From an uncultured Winogradskyella sp. (GTDB lineage: Bacteria; Bacteroidota; Bacteroidia; Flavobacteriales; Flavobacteriaceae), in NCBI RefSeq assembly GCF_947496485.1, contig NZ_CANMCZ010000002.1, positions 494,935 to 558,934 on the forward strand: 64,000 nt of DNA, read 5' to 3'. Positions 1 through 10,800 of the stretch are shown one piece after another; the first letter of the stretch is position 1; each line of letters begins with the position of its first letter. The notes under the pieces are model-generated. The model saw only the letters and a list, made by a program, of their open reading frames with translations. It did not search any database and was not told the DNA's origin. The position numbers and the translations under genes were made by a program.

Positions 1-439
1 TAAACTTTAATTCAATGATATAACAAGCTTCAGGTAAATATCTGCCACCACAGGGTACAATAGTACTTTCTTCTTCCGCACTCATTTGATAACTGTACGC
101 CACTTCCCTATCGCTACATTGCAATACTTCTACCCTATAATACTCTGACAACCGAGATGCTTTAATACTTTCCTGTATAATAGAAACCAAATTACTTGGT
201 TCAAAGGACAATGTATTATTAAAAGTGATTTGATATTTATTAGCTTCTAATTCTAGAACAGGCAATATTAAAGATGTGGAATCTTGGTTAGATAGTAAAA
301 GTTTATTACCAACAGCTCTCAAAGCAATTTTAGTACGCTCAGAAAAGTCATCATCATATTCACTAGAACATGATGAAGCCATGACTATAAAAACAATAAT
401 TAATAATTGGTTAAGTATATAAAAAGTAATTCGATTCAT
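1..439 (-). CDS. Putative lipoprotein, unknown function (3' end beyond the window)
   Basis: An open frame runs from an ATG at 439 leftwards off the window edge for 146 codons without a stop. It was found by translating the minus strand directly. The N-terminus has a hydrophobic stretch ending in the lipobox-like MASSC followed by acidic residues (SSEYDDD), so it is probably an outer-membrane or periplasmic lipoprotein. The visible part has a late CGGRYLPEACY segment with two cysteines; I do not recognise a family. It is divergent from the YceI-like gene, with a 133-bp shared upstream region that carries TTGACA repeats. Confidence 0.7.
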   Translation of the reverse strand, partial: MNRITFYILNQLLIIVFIVMASSCSSEYDDDFSERTKIALRAVGNKLLLSNQDSTSLILPVLELEANKYQITFNNTLSFEPSNLVSIIQESIKASRLSEYYRVEVLQCSDREVAYSYQMSAEEESTIVPCGGRYLPEACYIIELKF

Positions 440-465
440 AATTAATGTAAATAACATACAATTCT

Positions 466-510
466 TTGACATTTTACAAGTGTTGACACTTCTTTTACAT
501 TTTTTTGACA
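466..510. promoter_or_regulatory. Three direct TTGACA repeats between divergent genes
   Basis: TTGACA occurs at 466-471, 483-488 and 505-510 on the + strand (spacings 17 and 22 bp), each in a T-rich setting, between the divergent starts at 439 and 573. This could be an operator array for a regulator acting on both genes, or chance in AT-rich DNA. Resemblance to the sigma-70 -35 box is not informative in Bacteroidota. Confidence 0.3.
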
Positions 511-572
511 CTCTTTGATTTTGATCACTCTAGTTTTATCCAAACAAATATTAATCATAAAAAATTATTACA

Positions 573-1148
573 ATGAAAAAACGAATAGTATTAATCGCAT
601 GCACAACCTTATCAATTGTATATTCTTATGCTCAAAATGAAATTAGTAAAACTCTAGAAATTGATACTAAGAAAAGTGAACTCAAATGGTCTGGGGAATA
701 TGCGTTTTATTTTGGTGGACATAATGGCACTATCAGTTTTGAAGAAGGTTATTTTATAAAAAATGACGATGTCATTTCTGGAGGCGAATTTATCATTGAT
801 ATGACTTCTATAGTTTGTAATGACATAGATGATGAAGAAGCGAACGAAGGACTTATAGATCATTTAAAGAACGAGGATTTTTTTAATGTAGAAAAGTTTA
901 AAACGGCTAAACTTGTTATTACTAGTGTTGAGTATCATGACAATACTCGTATAAAAGTTTACGCAAATCTTACCATAAAAAATATAACTTTACCTATTAA
1001 TTTTCAAGCAGAAGTCGATTATGAAAAACAACAAATGACTACAAAATTTAAAATAGACAGACAACGTTGGGGAATTGACTACAACAGTAAATTAAGAGAC
1101 GGAGCCATTGCAGATGGAATTGGGTTTGAAGTTACACTAAGTTTATAA
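573..1148 (+). CDS. YceI-like periplasmic protein
   Basis: A 191-residue protein with a signal peptide (residues 1-20, ending in YSYAQ). The body fits the YceI lipid-binding beta-barrel fold: an early DTKKSELKWSG strand, a GGEFIIDMTSI segment, the family-typical NEDFFNVEKFKTAKL (compare FFDxxxxPxxxF) and a late TIKNITLPINF. YceI proteins bind isoprenoid-like lipids in the periplasm; the ligand here is unknown. In Bacteroidota they are often stress- or metabolism-linked. It is followed after 3 bp by a second secreted protein gene, so the two are probably co-transcribed. Confidence 0.8.
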   Translation: MKKRIVLIACTTLSIVYSYAQNEISKTLEIDTKKSELKWSGEYAFYFGGHNGTISFEEGYFIKNDDVISGGEFIIDMTSIVCNDIDDEEANEGLIDHLKNEDFFNVEKFKTAKLVITSVEYHDNTRIKVYANLTIKNITLPINFQAEVDYEKQQMTTKFKIDRQRWGIDYNSKLRDGAIADGIGFEVTLSL

Positions 1149-1151
1149 ATA

Positions 1152-1742
1152 ATGATAAAGAAAACAGTAATGCTAACAATACTACTATTCTATACTATAG
1201 CAGCATTTCCACAAGATGAAAATCATTTAGAAATTTTAGAAGCAGATAGTACATGGGTAAAAGAAATTATAAAGTTCCCTCTCAGTTTCGCTCCAGAAAT
1301 TAACTATGAAGGCTATGAAGATCTAAGATTTGCTAAGAATTGGAGAAAACCTGAAAGTCCTGAGTTTTGGACATATGTTATCGCTTGGAATATTAATTTA
1401 CAATCACCACCAACCGTTGAGATGTTAGAAGCGAATCTAAAACTATATTACGACGGTTTAATGACTGCAGTAAATAAGGATAAAGACTTCATTATTCCTA
1501 AAACTATAATAAGTATTAATGGAATTAAAGATAAATCACTAAGCTATAGAGGTAACATGAAAGTTTATGATTCCTTTTTTACAAAAGAAGTTATTAATCT
1601 AAATATTGACATAGAAACTAACTATTGTGAAGAACAAAATAAATATGTTATGCTCTTTAGGGTCTCTTCATTAGGTTTTGAAAATAGCATTTGGAAAATT
1701 CTAAAAGAAGTAAGATTGATTCAAAACCATTGCGATAAGTAA
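1152..1742 (+). CDS. Secreted protein of unknown function
   Basis: A 196-residue protein with an N-terminal signal peptide (hydrophobic residues 5-19, cleavage probably after AFPQ). The mature part is mixed alpha/beta with no motif I recognise. It starts 3 bp after the YceI-like gene, so it is likely in the same transcript and exported to the same compartment. It contains SPEFWTYVIAWNI and a C-terminal region with two cysteines (NYCEEQNK, QNHCDK) that might form a disulfide. Confidence 0.65.
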   Translation: MIKKTVMLTILLFYTIAAFPQDENHLEILEADSTWVKEIIKFPLSFAPEINYEGYEDLRFAKNWRKPESPEFWTYVIAWNINLQSPPTVEMLEANLKLYYDGLMTAVNKDKDFIIPKTIISINGIKDKSLSYRGNMKVYDSFFTKEVINLNIDIETNYCEEQNKYVMLFRVSSLGFENSIWKILKEVRLIQNHCDK

Positions 1743-2138
1743 TATTATATAACACAATATTTATCAGTATATTACATTTTTATAAAATTTATAACTTGCA
1801 TAGATAGTTTTTAGCAATATGGCACTAATTATATTAAGTCTTTATATGACCATATTTAATAATATTTTTATCAATTACTGTGTTAATCGCTGAAATATGC
1901 ATTTCAACAAATATCTCCCTTTTTCTTATCCTTGAATGTGACGAAGTTCTAGTTTCTGGCTCTAACAGTTGTGCATTGATAATCTTTTAGTTAAGGGTTC
2001 AATGCGTCATAATTCAATTGATTTATAGAGTTTTAAAGACTTAAACATTGCTAAGTACATCAATTCAAAGGATTTATATTCAATTAGTCGATAATTAGAT
2101 TCATTTGATACTGAAATGGTTAATTTTAGGTGCTCTAA
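1743..2138. other. Gene-free 396-bp stretch
   Basis: AT-rich intergenic DNA. I see no ORF of convincing length, no RNA gene and no strong hairpin terminator. It must hold the promoter of the membrane protein gene at 2139, but I cannot place it. Confidence 0.5.
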
Positions 2139-3017
2139 ATGAATAAACTTAAAATAATATCGCTTATAAAAATATGCGCCTTCACTGTATTTCTGGGAAG
2201 AGCCTATCAGTTATATTTTTTTGGTGCACCGTTTAGAGCTATACTTTGGGACGAAAGTCTATTGACACCAATAGTAGAAGGAATTTTCAACTATCCTTGG
2301 TATGAATATGCCACAAGTCCAAAAGTAAATGCATGGATTGAAGGATTTACAAAAGCTTGTAGTCTTATATTTTTTGCAGCAGCATTTATATGCTTATTCT
2401 GGGATAGAATAAAGCTAAAAAAGGTTAAATCATTTATTGTGGGTTTAGCTTTACTATTGCTTCTATTTATTGGGATATGCATGGTGAAAGACAAAAATTA
2501 TGAATACTTATTGTTTTTTGAATTATTCATACAATTTGCCGCACCAATTATGTTATTATTTAATGTCAAGTTAGATATAACTAAAGATAAAAAAATTGTT
2601 AATGGTTTAAAATTGGCTATTGCATGCACATTTATTGCACATGGTCTTTTTGCTATGGGACTGATATATTTGCCAGGTCATTTTGTAGATATGACTATAA
2701 TTATACTTGGTGTCACTGAACCGCAGGCAACTACGTTATTGTATGTTGTTGGTGTTTTAGATATTATAACTTCAGTTTTATTGTTTGTACCAAAATTATC
2801 TAAATATGCATTAATGTATATGATTTTTTGGGGTTTCACTACCGCTTTTGCAAGGTTAGTTGCGGGCTTTAGTTCTAACTTTATTTTCATGTCATTGCAT
2901 AACAGTGTGTTTTTAGTTATTTATAGATTATCACATGGAATTTTACCATTCATAGTCCTTGTGATGGAGGAAAAATTTAAAATGAAAATTATTAAAATAC
3001 CTACTAATGAAAACTAA
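2139..3017 (+). CDS. Polytopic membrane protein, unknown function
   Basis: A 292-residue protein with roughly seven to eight hydrophobic segments (around residues 8-25, 70-88, 98-114, 120-140, 155-175, 182-200, 205-220 and 245-275) and short charged loops, so an inner-membrane protein. I do not recognise a family with confidence; the pattern is loosely DoxX-like, which is only a suggestion. Its end overlaps the next gene by 11 bp (that ATG is at 3007), implying translational coupling with the secreted phosphatase-like protein. Confidence 0.65.
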   Translation: MNKLKIISLIKICAFTVFLGRAYQLYFFGAPFRAILWDESLLTPIVEGIFNYPWYEYATSPKVNAWIEGFTKACSLIFFAAAFICLFWDRIKLKKVKSFIVGLALLLLLFIGICMVKDKNYEYLLFFELFIQFAAPIMLLFNVKLDITKDKKIVNGLKLAIACTFIAHGLFAMGLIYLPGHFVDMTIIILGVTEPQATTLLYVVGVLDIITSVLLFVPKLSKYALMYMIFWGFTTAFARLVAGFSSNFIFMSLHNSVFLVIYRLSHGILPFIVLVMEEKFKMKIIKIPTNEN

Positions 3018-6000
3018 GTTATTAATAGTATTTCTGTTTATCTTAAGTGTTTTTTATGTTAATGCTAACACTGATAAATATCGGTTAATTTTAGTTGATA
3101 ATCCATCTACTACTATCACTGTAGCATGGAACCAGATATCTGGCACAAACCCTACTTTGTATTATGACACTGTTGATCATGGCACTAATACTGGTCTTTA
3201 TTCGTTTTCAAAAACTGAAGATAGAGCTACATCATATAGAGGAATGGATAATCGCTTTGTTAGATTAACAGGACTCACACCAAATACTAACTACTATTTT
3301 GTTATTGGCGATAGCCAAGGGACAAGCCAAAGATTTTGGTTTAGAACGGCTCCAGATGATAATAGTCGATTATCATTCATTGCTGGTGGTGATTCCAGAA
3401 ATAATAGAACTCCAAGACAAAATGCTAATTTATTAGTGAGTAAACTTAAGCCGCATGCAATTTTATTCGGTGGCGACATGACAGATTCAGATACTAGTAG
3501 TGAATGGCAAGATTGGTTTGATGATTGGCAGTTAACAACAGCAAGCGATGGAAGAATGTTTCCTATTGTACCAACAAGAGGAAACCATGAAGGTAGTTCA
3601 GTAGTATATGAGCTATTTGACACTCCAAATGCTAATTCATACTATGCAATTACATTTGGCAACGATCTTATAAGAACTTACACATTAAATTCTGAAATAT
3701 CCGTATTAGGTTCTCAATTAACTTGGCTTCAAAATGACTTGGCATCTTCATCAAGTCTTACATGGAAAATGGCACAATACCATAAGCCAATGCGTCCACA
3801 TACTGCATGGAAAACAGAAAATAATAGTCAATATAACGCTTGGGCACAACTATTTTATGATGAAGATGTTAGATTAGTTGTAGATTGTGACTCGCATATG
3901 GCCAAAACTACTTGGCCAGTAAAACCGTCTTCAGATTCTGACAATGACGAGGGCTTTGTTATAGATCAAACTAATGGTACAGTTTATACCGGAGAAGGAT
4001 GTTGGGGAGCACCTTTAAGGCCAAATGATGATGATAAAAGTTGGACAAGAAACTCTGGCTCTTTCAATCAGTTTAAACTCATTTTTGTTGAGCCATCAAA
4101 AATTGAATTAAGAACGATAGATGTAAATAATGCGGTTTCAGTAGGTGAAGTCTCTAATACAGATCCATTTACTTTACCTTCTGGCTTAAATGTTTTTAAT
4201 CCACCTACTGGTGATGTAGTAACTATTTCTAATACGAATGATACAATATGCCCAGAAGAAAATTCCCCTTGTGATGATGGTGATCCAACAACAGTTTTTA
4301 GTGTTGAAGATGGCTCTTGTAATTGTATTGGTTTCGATGAAGATTTAGTTGATGAATATGTTACACAGGTTAATACTGGTAGTGACGATGCAGAAGAAGC
4401 AGTTTCATCTGGCTCAGTAAATATATCGAGTACAGATTTAGAGCTCGTTTATGACTCTAATGATCAGATTATTGGTGTTAGATTTAACTCTGTTGAAATA
4501 CCAGATAGTGCAGTTATTATTAGAGCACATATTCAGTTCACTTCAGACGAATATAATAGCTATATAGATCCAACTAATTTAGTTATTGATGGAGAATTAT
4601 CCACGAATAGTTCAACTTTTACTACAGCTACTAATGATATCTCATCAAGAACAAAGACTTCAAGTGCAAACACCGTCTTATGGTCTGATATAAAAAGATG
4701 GGGAAGCAATGGTATTGAAGGTTATTTTGAGAGAACTCCTAATTTGGCCAATATAATAAATGAAATCAGAGCTCAATCTGGATGGGTTTATGGCAATTCA
4801 ATGACTTTTATATTTTCTGGTTCTGGAAAACGTGTTGCAAAATCATATAATGGTTCTGGACCACCTAAATTAAAAATAATTTATTATCATAATCGACCTA
4901 TCGTAAACGCCACTCTTGGTGCCCAAGGTGATTGTGATCCATTGACAGATACTTACACACAAGATGTAACATTAACTTATAATAATCCTCCTTCAACGGG
5001 AAGTTTAAATGTAAATGAGCAACTATTTGCCATAGGTTCTAGTCCTCAAACTGTAACTCTGACTGGGCTCGATTCTAATGGTTTTGATGTTGATTTAAAT
5101 GCTTTTTTTACTGCTGATGCAACTAACATTTATAGTAATGATAATTTCTTTGAAGCTCCATCGAAATGTAGCTTAGGAAATATTCCTGACAATCTACCAG
5201 ATGATAATACCAACTTAGCATTGCTTACAGAGGCTACACTAAGTGGTAGTGTTTCTAATGGTAGAGGAACGCCTGAACATATATTGTACGACCCATCAAT
5301 TAGTAATTATCATCTCGTATCTCAATACAACGAATATGGTGTGAATTATAACGAAAATATTGGTACACCAGATGCAGATAATGGCTTTAAGTGGCAAGTG
5401 AATTGGTCTAATGTAAAATATATAAACTATATCACTTTTGGTGGTACTTACCCTAATCAACCTCAACCTAATGTATTGTGGAGAATCAGCTATAGGCTAG
5501 ATGGTAATTGGATCATACTAGACGAAGGTCAAGGTGGATGGATAGATAGTGGAATATATGAATGGGGAGGATCAACTCAAAACCCAATCGAGGCAGATGC
5601 ATTAAGAGTACAATTGTATAGCGATGGAAACGATATTATAAGCATTCATCTGAGAGGAAGAGGTGGAATATCTACCTCTGTCAATGATAGCTCGACAACA
5701 CCAAAGGCAACCTTAATACAGTATTTATCACCAGGCAATAGTTGTGGAGCTACAATAACTTCTGACACAATATTGTATTGTGATAATTCATGGATTTATA
5801 GTGATGGGCCAAATGAATCTTCTGGTACTAAAAACACAATAATTGCTAATGGTACTTATATCATAGATACAGACCAGAAAGTTGAGATTAATGATTTAGA
5901 AATTTACAATGGTGCCACTATTATTGTAAAAGAAGGTGCTAGTGTAACTGTAAAAGGAGATTTAATTAATAATGGTGACTTAATACTGGAGTCTATCTCT

Positions 6001-7383
6001 ACTAAATATTCAAGTTTAATAGTTGAGGGTACTAGCACAGGAAATGTATCTTATAAGCGCCATGTAAATGCCTTTAATGGTTCTACTGGTAATGATTTAG
6101 TTTCATCACCATTTACCGGAGAAACATTTGGTAACTTCTCTTCAGCTAATCCAAATATATTTGAGAACCCAACCAACACAAGTCAAAAATTATTTGGGCC
6201 TTTTAATGAATCTTCTGGGAGTTATCAGATTTATGATACTTCAATAAATGCAAGTACATTATTAGAAAAAGGTTTAGGGTATAGAGCCGCTAGAGATGCT
6301 ACAGAAGACGGGACTTATGGAACAACACTAACTTTTAAAGGTAATGTAGAAACGGGAGCTTTCAGTTTACCAATATCAGAATCAGCATCTTCTTATAGTG
6401 GATGGAACTTAATAGGAAATCCTTACCCCTCTTATATTGATTTTGATACGTTCTTTAATCTTAATAAAACAGAGTTAGACGTTGCTGCATATCAGGCTAT
6501 CTATGGATATGATGGTGACGCAAGTAATGGTTGGACTATACTTAATAATGTAACAACTAACCTACTCATAGCTCCTGGTCAAGGATTTTTCGTAAAAAGT
6601 AAAATTGGTGGTGGAACAATAACGTTTACTCCAGCGATGCGAAGCGATGGTGCATCAGATGATTTTATTCTCGGGAGAACTCAAACCACTCACTTTGGTT
6701 ATCTAAAACTAGAAATAAGTGCTGGTGAATCTGCGTATAGTACTGACTTTTACTTTAATAGTAATGCGTCAGCTGGATTAGATCCAGGATATGATGCTGC
6801 TATTTTTGCCGATAATTTACCTGACTTTTCTATCTATTCATATCTCGTACAAGACAGTGATGGAACTGCATTTGCAATTCAGGCCTTAAGTGATGCAGAT
6901 ATGGAAAATGTTATAATCCCGCTAGGAATTAATGCTAGTCAAGGACAAGAGGTGACTATAAGTGTTTTTGAAACTGATATTCCTGAATCAATAAATGTAT
7001 ACCTAGAAGATACACTAAATAATACGTTTACTTTATTAAACACCACTGACTATATTTTTACAGCTGCCAGTGATATATCTGGAGGAGGACGCTTTTATAT
7101 TTGGTATCAAAGTGTTGCACTAAGTACTCTTGAATCACTGAAAGAAAACCTTCTTATAACATTCAATAACACTAATAAAACTGTTGTTATTACAGGACAA
7201 TTGGAAAGTGAGACGAATCTAAAATTATATGATATTAACGGAAGAGTTATGGTATCCAGATCTTTAGATTTATCAAGCAATATTCAATCTGTAGATGTTG
7301 CACATTTAAGTGCTGGAATTTATATAGTAGAACTCGTGTCTGATATATTTGAAAAACGGATACAAAAATTAGTTATTAGATAA
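3007..7383 (+). CDS. Secreted purple-acid-phosphatase-like metallophosphoesterase with T9SS sorting domain
   Basis: A 1458-residue multidomain protein. A signal peptide (1-20) is followed by a fibronectin-III-like PAP N-terminal domain (about 25-115) and a calcineurin-like phosphoesterase domain (about 120-375). Metal-ligand motifs are visible: GGDSRNN (D129), GGDMTDSD (D157), RGNHE (N193, H194), QYHKP (H259) and CDSHM (H297). The last replaces the usual GHxH, so the first His is Asp. Later parts are a beta-sandwich region (about 450-630), a discoidin-like module starting near 736 and a C-terminal Por sorting domain ending in KRIQKLVIR. It probably releases phosphate from organic phosphates at the cell surface; the substrate is unknown. 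The last ~720 residues are paralogous to the tail of the next protein. Confidence 0.85.
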   Translation: MKTKLLIVFLFILSVFYVNANTDKYRLILVDNPSTTITVAWNQISGTNPTLYYDTVDHGTNTGLYSFSKTEDRATSYRGMDNRFVRLTGLTPNTNYYFVIGDSQGTSQRFWFRTAPDDNSRLSFIAGGDSRNNRTPRQNANLLVSKLKPHAILFGGDMTDSDTSSEWQDWFDDWQLTTASDGRMFPIVPTRGNHEGSSVVYELFDTPNANSYYAITFGNDLIRTYTLNSEISVLGSQLTWLQNDLASSSSLTWKMAQYHKPMRPHTAWKTENNSQYNAWAQLFYDEDVRLVVDCDSHMAKTTWPVKPSSDSDNDEGFVIDQTNGTVYTGEGCWGAPLRPNDDDKSWTRNSGSFNQFKLIFVEPSKIELRTIDVNNAVSVGEVSNTDPFTLPSGLNVFNPPTGDVVTISNTNDTICPEENSPCDDGDPTTVFSVEDGSCNCIGFDEDLVDEYVTQVNTGSDDAEEAVSSGSVNISSTDLELVYDSNDQIIGVRFNSVEIPDSAVIIRAHIQFTSDEYNSYIDPTNLVIDGELSTNSSTFTTATNDISSRTKTSSANTVLWSDIKRWGSNGIEGYFERTPNLANIINEIRAQSGWVYGNSMTFIFSGSGKRVAKSYNGSGPPKLKIIYYHNRPIVNATLGAQGDCDPLTDTYTQDVTLTYNNPPSTGSLNVNEQLFAIGSSPQTVTLTGLDSNGFDVDLNAFFTADATNIYSNDNFFEAPSKCSLGNIPDNLPDDNTNLALLTEATLSGSVSNGRGTPEHILYDPSISNYHLVSQYNEYGVNYNENIGTPDADNGFKWQVNWSNVKYINYITFGGTYPNQPQPNVLWRISYRLDGNWIILDEGQGGWIDSGIYEWGGSTQNPIEADALRVQLYSDGNDIISIHLRGRGGISTSVNDSSTTPKATLIQYLSPGNSCGATITSDTILYCDNSWIYSDGPNESSGTKNTIIANGTYIIDTDQKVEINDLEIYNGATIIVKEGASVTVKGDLINNGDLILESISTKYSSLIVEGTSTGNVSYKRHVNAFNGSTGNDLVSSPFTGETFGNFSSANPNIFENPTNTSQKLFGPFNESSGSYQIYDTSINASTLLEKGLGYRAARDATEDGTYGTTLTFKGNVETGAFSLPISESASSYSGWNLIGNPYPSYIDFDTFFNLNKTELDVAAYQAIYGYDGDASNGWTILNNVTTNLLIAPGQGFFVKSKIGGGTITFTPAMRSDGASDDFILGRTQTTHFGYLKLEISAGESAYSTDFYFNSNASAGLDPGYDAAIFADNLPDFSIYSYLVQDSDGTAFAIQALSDADMENVIIPLGINASQGQEVTISVFETDIPESINVYLEDTLNNTFTLLNTTDYIFTAASDISGGGRFYIWYQSVALSTLESLKENLLITFNNTNKTVVITGQLESETNLKLYDINGRVMVSRSLDLSSNIQSVDVAHLSAGIYIVELVSDIFEKRIQKLVIR

Positions 7384-7407
7384 CTAATCTAAGGTTATAA
7401 AATAGAT

Positions 7408-7440
7408 AAAACGCACTATCATAATAATAGTGCGTTTTTT
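7408..7440 (+). terminator. Rho-independent terminator after the phosphatase gene
   Basis: Perfect stem ACGCACTAT (7411-7419) with ATAGTGCGT (7427-7435), a 7-nt loop, extended by AAA/TTT pairing and followed by a T-run to 7440. It lies 24 bp after the stop codon. Confidence 0.9.
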
Positions 7441-7862
7441 ATGAAATAGTTTTAAATCATCTTCAAACCTTAGCAATATCAACGGCAGTTGAGATTAAAG
7501 AAACGTGTATTATATAAATTGATTTGGCTGTCTTACTCTATGATATGATAATATAAAATTTTGATGTCTTAATCTGGAAAAGCAGAGCATCAATAAGATG
7601 AATTATGCCACAAATATCAACTAAATTCTTGTCACATAACCTATTACTTTTAATTCAAACACAAAAAATATCTGTTTTTTGCATTAAAATTAAAATCAGG
7701 GACTTAGAATTGGTTTTTTAATTATTTTCTTACAAATTTAAACGCTTAGAACGTTTAATATAGCGTTAAACGTTTTTAACTATTTTACTGCAAAATGATG
7801 TAATCAGATTGCGTTTTTATTAATACTTTTATATCAGCTATTAATCACTTTATTTAAAATCA
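7441..7862. other. Gene-free stretch upstream of the dehydrogenase-cytochrome gene
   Basis: No ORF or RNA gene is visible. Close to the downstream gene is a cluster of four related hexamers: AACGCT (7741), AACGTT (7750), AGCGTT (7762) and AACGTT (7769). AACGCT and AGCGTT are inverted copies. The cluster ends about 90 bp before the start codon at 7863 and is a reasonable operator candidate. Confidence 0.4.
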
Positions 7863-10800
7863 ATGAAAACCTTTTTTTCCAAAAAACCTATTGGAAGTTT
7901 ATTACATTTCATCAAGTCCAAATCGTTAAAATTCAGAGTTTCATTAGTCGTTTTAACTTCTATATGCTTGTTAGGTGCCTTCCCATATTTTGCAGGGTCA
8001 GGTCTATCAGCGCCTAAGGCAATTTCACCATATGCTAATAATGTATTTCCGACCTCAGTAGATATTGAATTGGATGCGACCTATAGAGTCGCATTTCCAA
8101 ATTTGACGTTTTTCTATCCTATTACTTTTAGAATAATTCCGAATCAAAATAAGGTCATATTGGCGCAGCTAAACGGTGTTATTAAGTGGTTCGATAATGA
8201 TGAGACCACCACAACTCAAAATACTTTGCTCGATCTTTCTAGTGAAGTAGGTTTAGTTTCTGATGGCGGTTTTATGGGTTTAACTATTCACCCAGAGTTT
8301 GACGCTTCAATAAATCCAAAAAACTATGCTTACATATATTATGCAACAAAAAACGGGAGTGGACAGGATCTTCCAGGATTTGGACAATATACAAACCAAG
8401 GTTGTGATTATAGTGAAGATACAGTTTTACATGGACCAGAAGGTGAGCACCAAGGAAATTTTTTAATCTTAGAAAAATTTGAAATAGATCCTATTACAAT
8501 GACTGTTGTACCAAACTCTAGAACAATTCTCTTAAAAAACAGAATGTATGGTACTACACATTTTGGTGGTGGATTAGAATTTGGAAATGATGGTTTCTTA
8601 TATCTCACTACAGGTGATATGGCATCATGGAGAAGATCACAAGACATTACTGATAACTTAGAAGGCGGTGTATTACGATTAGATGTTGATAAGGACCCTA
8701 CGAAAAGTCATGCTCCGCTTCGAAAAAAACCTAATGATGCTGGTTATGCTGATGAAATTACAGGTGTTGAATACTGGATACCTAATACTAATCCTTTTTC
8801 GGACAGTACACCAGGATCCACTACAAATTTATATGGTCAATTGAATCTATCAACTCCAAATCCTACGGATGTATATCAGACTGGAGATTTCTTTGAAGAA
8901 TATTATAGTATTGGACTTAGAAACCCTTTTAGGATGACTAAAGATAGTCAGACAGGTATCTTTTACATTGGTGATGTTGGTTTAAATTCACAAGAAGAGA
9001 TTGACGTTTTGGAATATGGTGCCAATTTTGGCTGGCCAGAATATGAAGGGCTAATTACTGGTCCTGGTTGTGATCCTAATGGAGACCTATTTAATGAAAT
9101 GAATCACACGGAACCAATGACAGCTTTTGATCGGACAAATGCAAACTCAATTACTGGTGGATTTGTTTATAGAGGTTCTGGTATACCTGAACTATTTGGG
9201 AAATATATTTGTGCAGATTATGGAAGTGGTGGTGAAATTTTTTCAGTTGATCTTGATACAGGAGAGTACACACAAATCACAACATTATCAAATGTCATAT
9301 CATTTGGTGAAGATGAGGATGGTGAATTATACCTTTTAAGGCTCGGCAATCCCACAAACATTTACAAACTAATTGATGACGATGTTAATGGTGGTGATGC
9401 GCCGCCTGTATTGCTCTCTCAAACAGGTGTTTTTTCAGATTTAACAAATTTAGTTGTTAATGATGGTTTTGTGCCTTATGAGTTATACGAATCTTTTTGG
9501 TCAGATGGTGCTTTAAAGAAAAGATGGATCGCTGTACCTAACACGGATGGAATTCATAGTGGTCCGAACGAGCAAATTAATTACTCAGAATATGACGATT
9601 GGGAGTTCCCACCTGGAACTGTAATTGTTAAGCATTTTGATTTACCAATAGATGATAACAATCCATCAATAACTAAGAAAATAGAAACACGCTTTTCTGT
9701 TGTGGACGAAAATGGTGAAATGTATTTTTTAACCTATAATTGGAATGAACAACAAACTGACGCAGTTCTTCAAACATCTAGTTTAGATGAGCCTGTAGAT
9801 ATTGCTACAACTACTGGAGGAACAAGAACACAGATATGGCATTTTCCTTCTAATTCGGAGTGTATAGATTGCCACAATGAGGCAAATAAAGGTGGTCTTG
9901 GATTAAAATCAAGATACTTAAATACCGACTATGATTATTCAACTCACGATCCAAATGGTCAAATAGCAAACCAATTAGTAACTTTAAGTCATCTAGGTAT
10001 CCTTAATCAATCGATTACTGATACTGATACACCAAATTTAATATCTAATAAATCTTTACAAGATAGCAATGCAACTTTAGACGATAAAGCAAGGTCATAT
10101 TTAGATTTAAATTGTGCATATTGCCATAGACATGATAATGATAATAGAGCGAATTTTGATTTACGTTATTTTAATAGTCTCGAGGCTACAGAACTTTTAA
10201 CCGCAGGTATACTAAGTCCTTTGGGGATTGATCCTAATGAAAAAATTGTATATGCAGGTGATGCATCAAAATCAATATTACATTATCGAATGAACAGTGT
10301 TGATCCAAATGTTATGATGCCACCATTAGCAAAATCGATTATAGATCAACCTGCAGTTGATCTTATTGCAGCATGGATTAATCAATTGGATGCAAATAGT
10401 GTTAATACACCAAATGATCCAAATCCAATAATAAATTTAGCTCTACTTCATTCTGCTCAATTGAATGGATCTGTGGGTCAAGGATCTGGTAGAGGAACTC
10501 CACTAGATATTCTTTATGATCCATCTGTAGAAGATTACAAAGTAACCTCACAATTCTCTGAATACGGTGTGTCGTTCAATCATAATTTAGGCACTGTAGA
10601 CGCGGAAAATGGTTTCTTTTGGCAAGTTGATTGGCCAAATCCAAAATTTGTAAACTATATTACTTTTGGAGGTGCTTATCCTAACCAGCCACAACCCAAT
10701 ACTATGTGGCGTGTAAGTTATTTGCGTGATGGAGTTTGGATTACTATAGAAGAAGGCCAAGGTGGTTGGATTAATAATAGTACTGGAAATAATTGGAGTG

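Noticed and set aside
654..863. Minus-strand ORF of 69 codons
   Set aside because: Lies wholly inside the YceI-like gene and has no recognisable protein features.
9127..9339. Plus-strand ORF of 70 codons in another frame
   Set aside because: Inside the dehydrogenase-cytochrome gene, no independent support.
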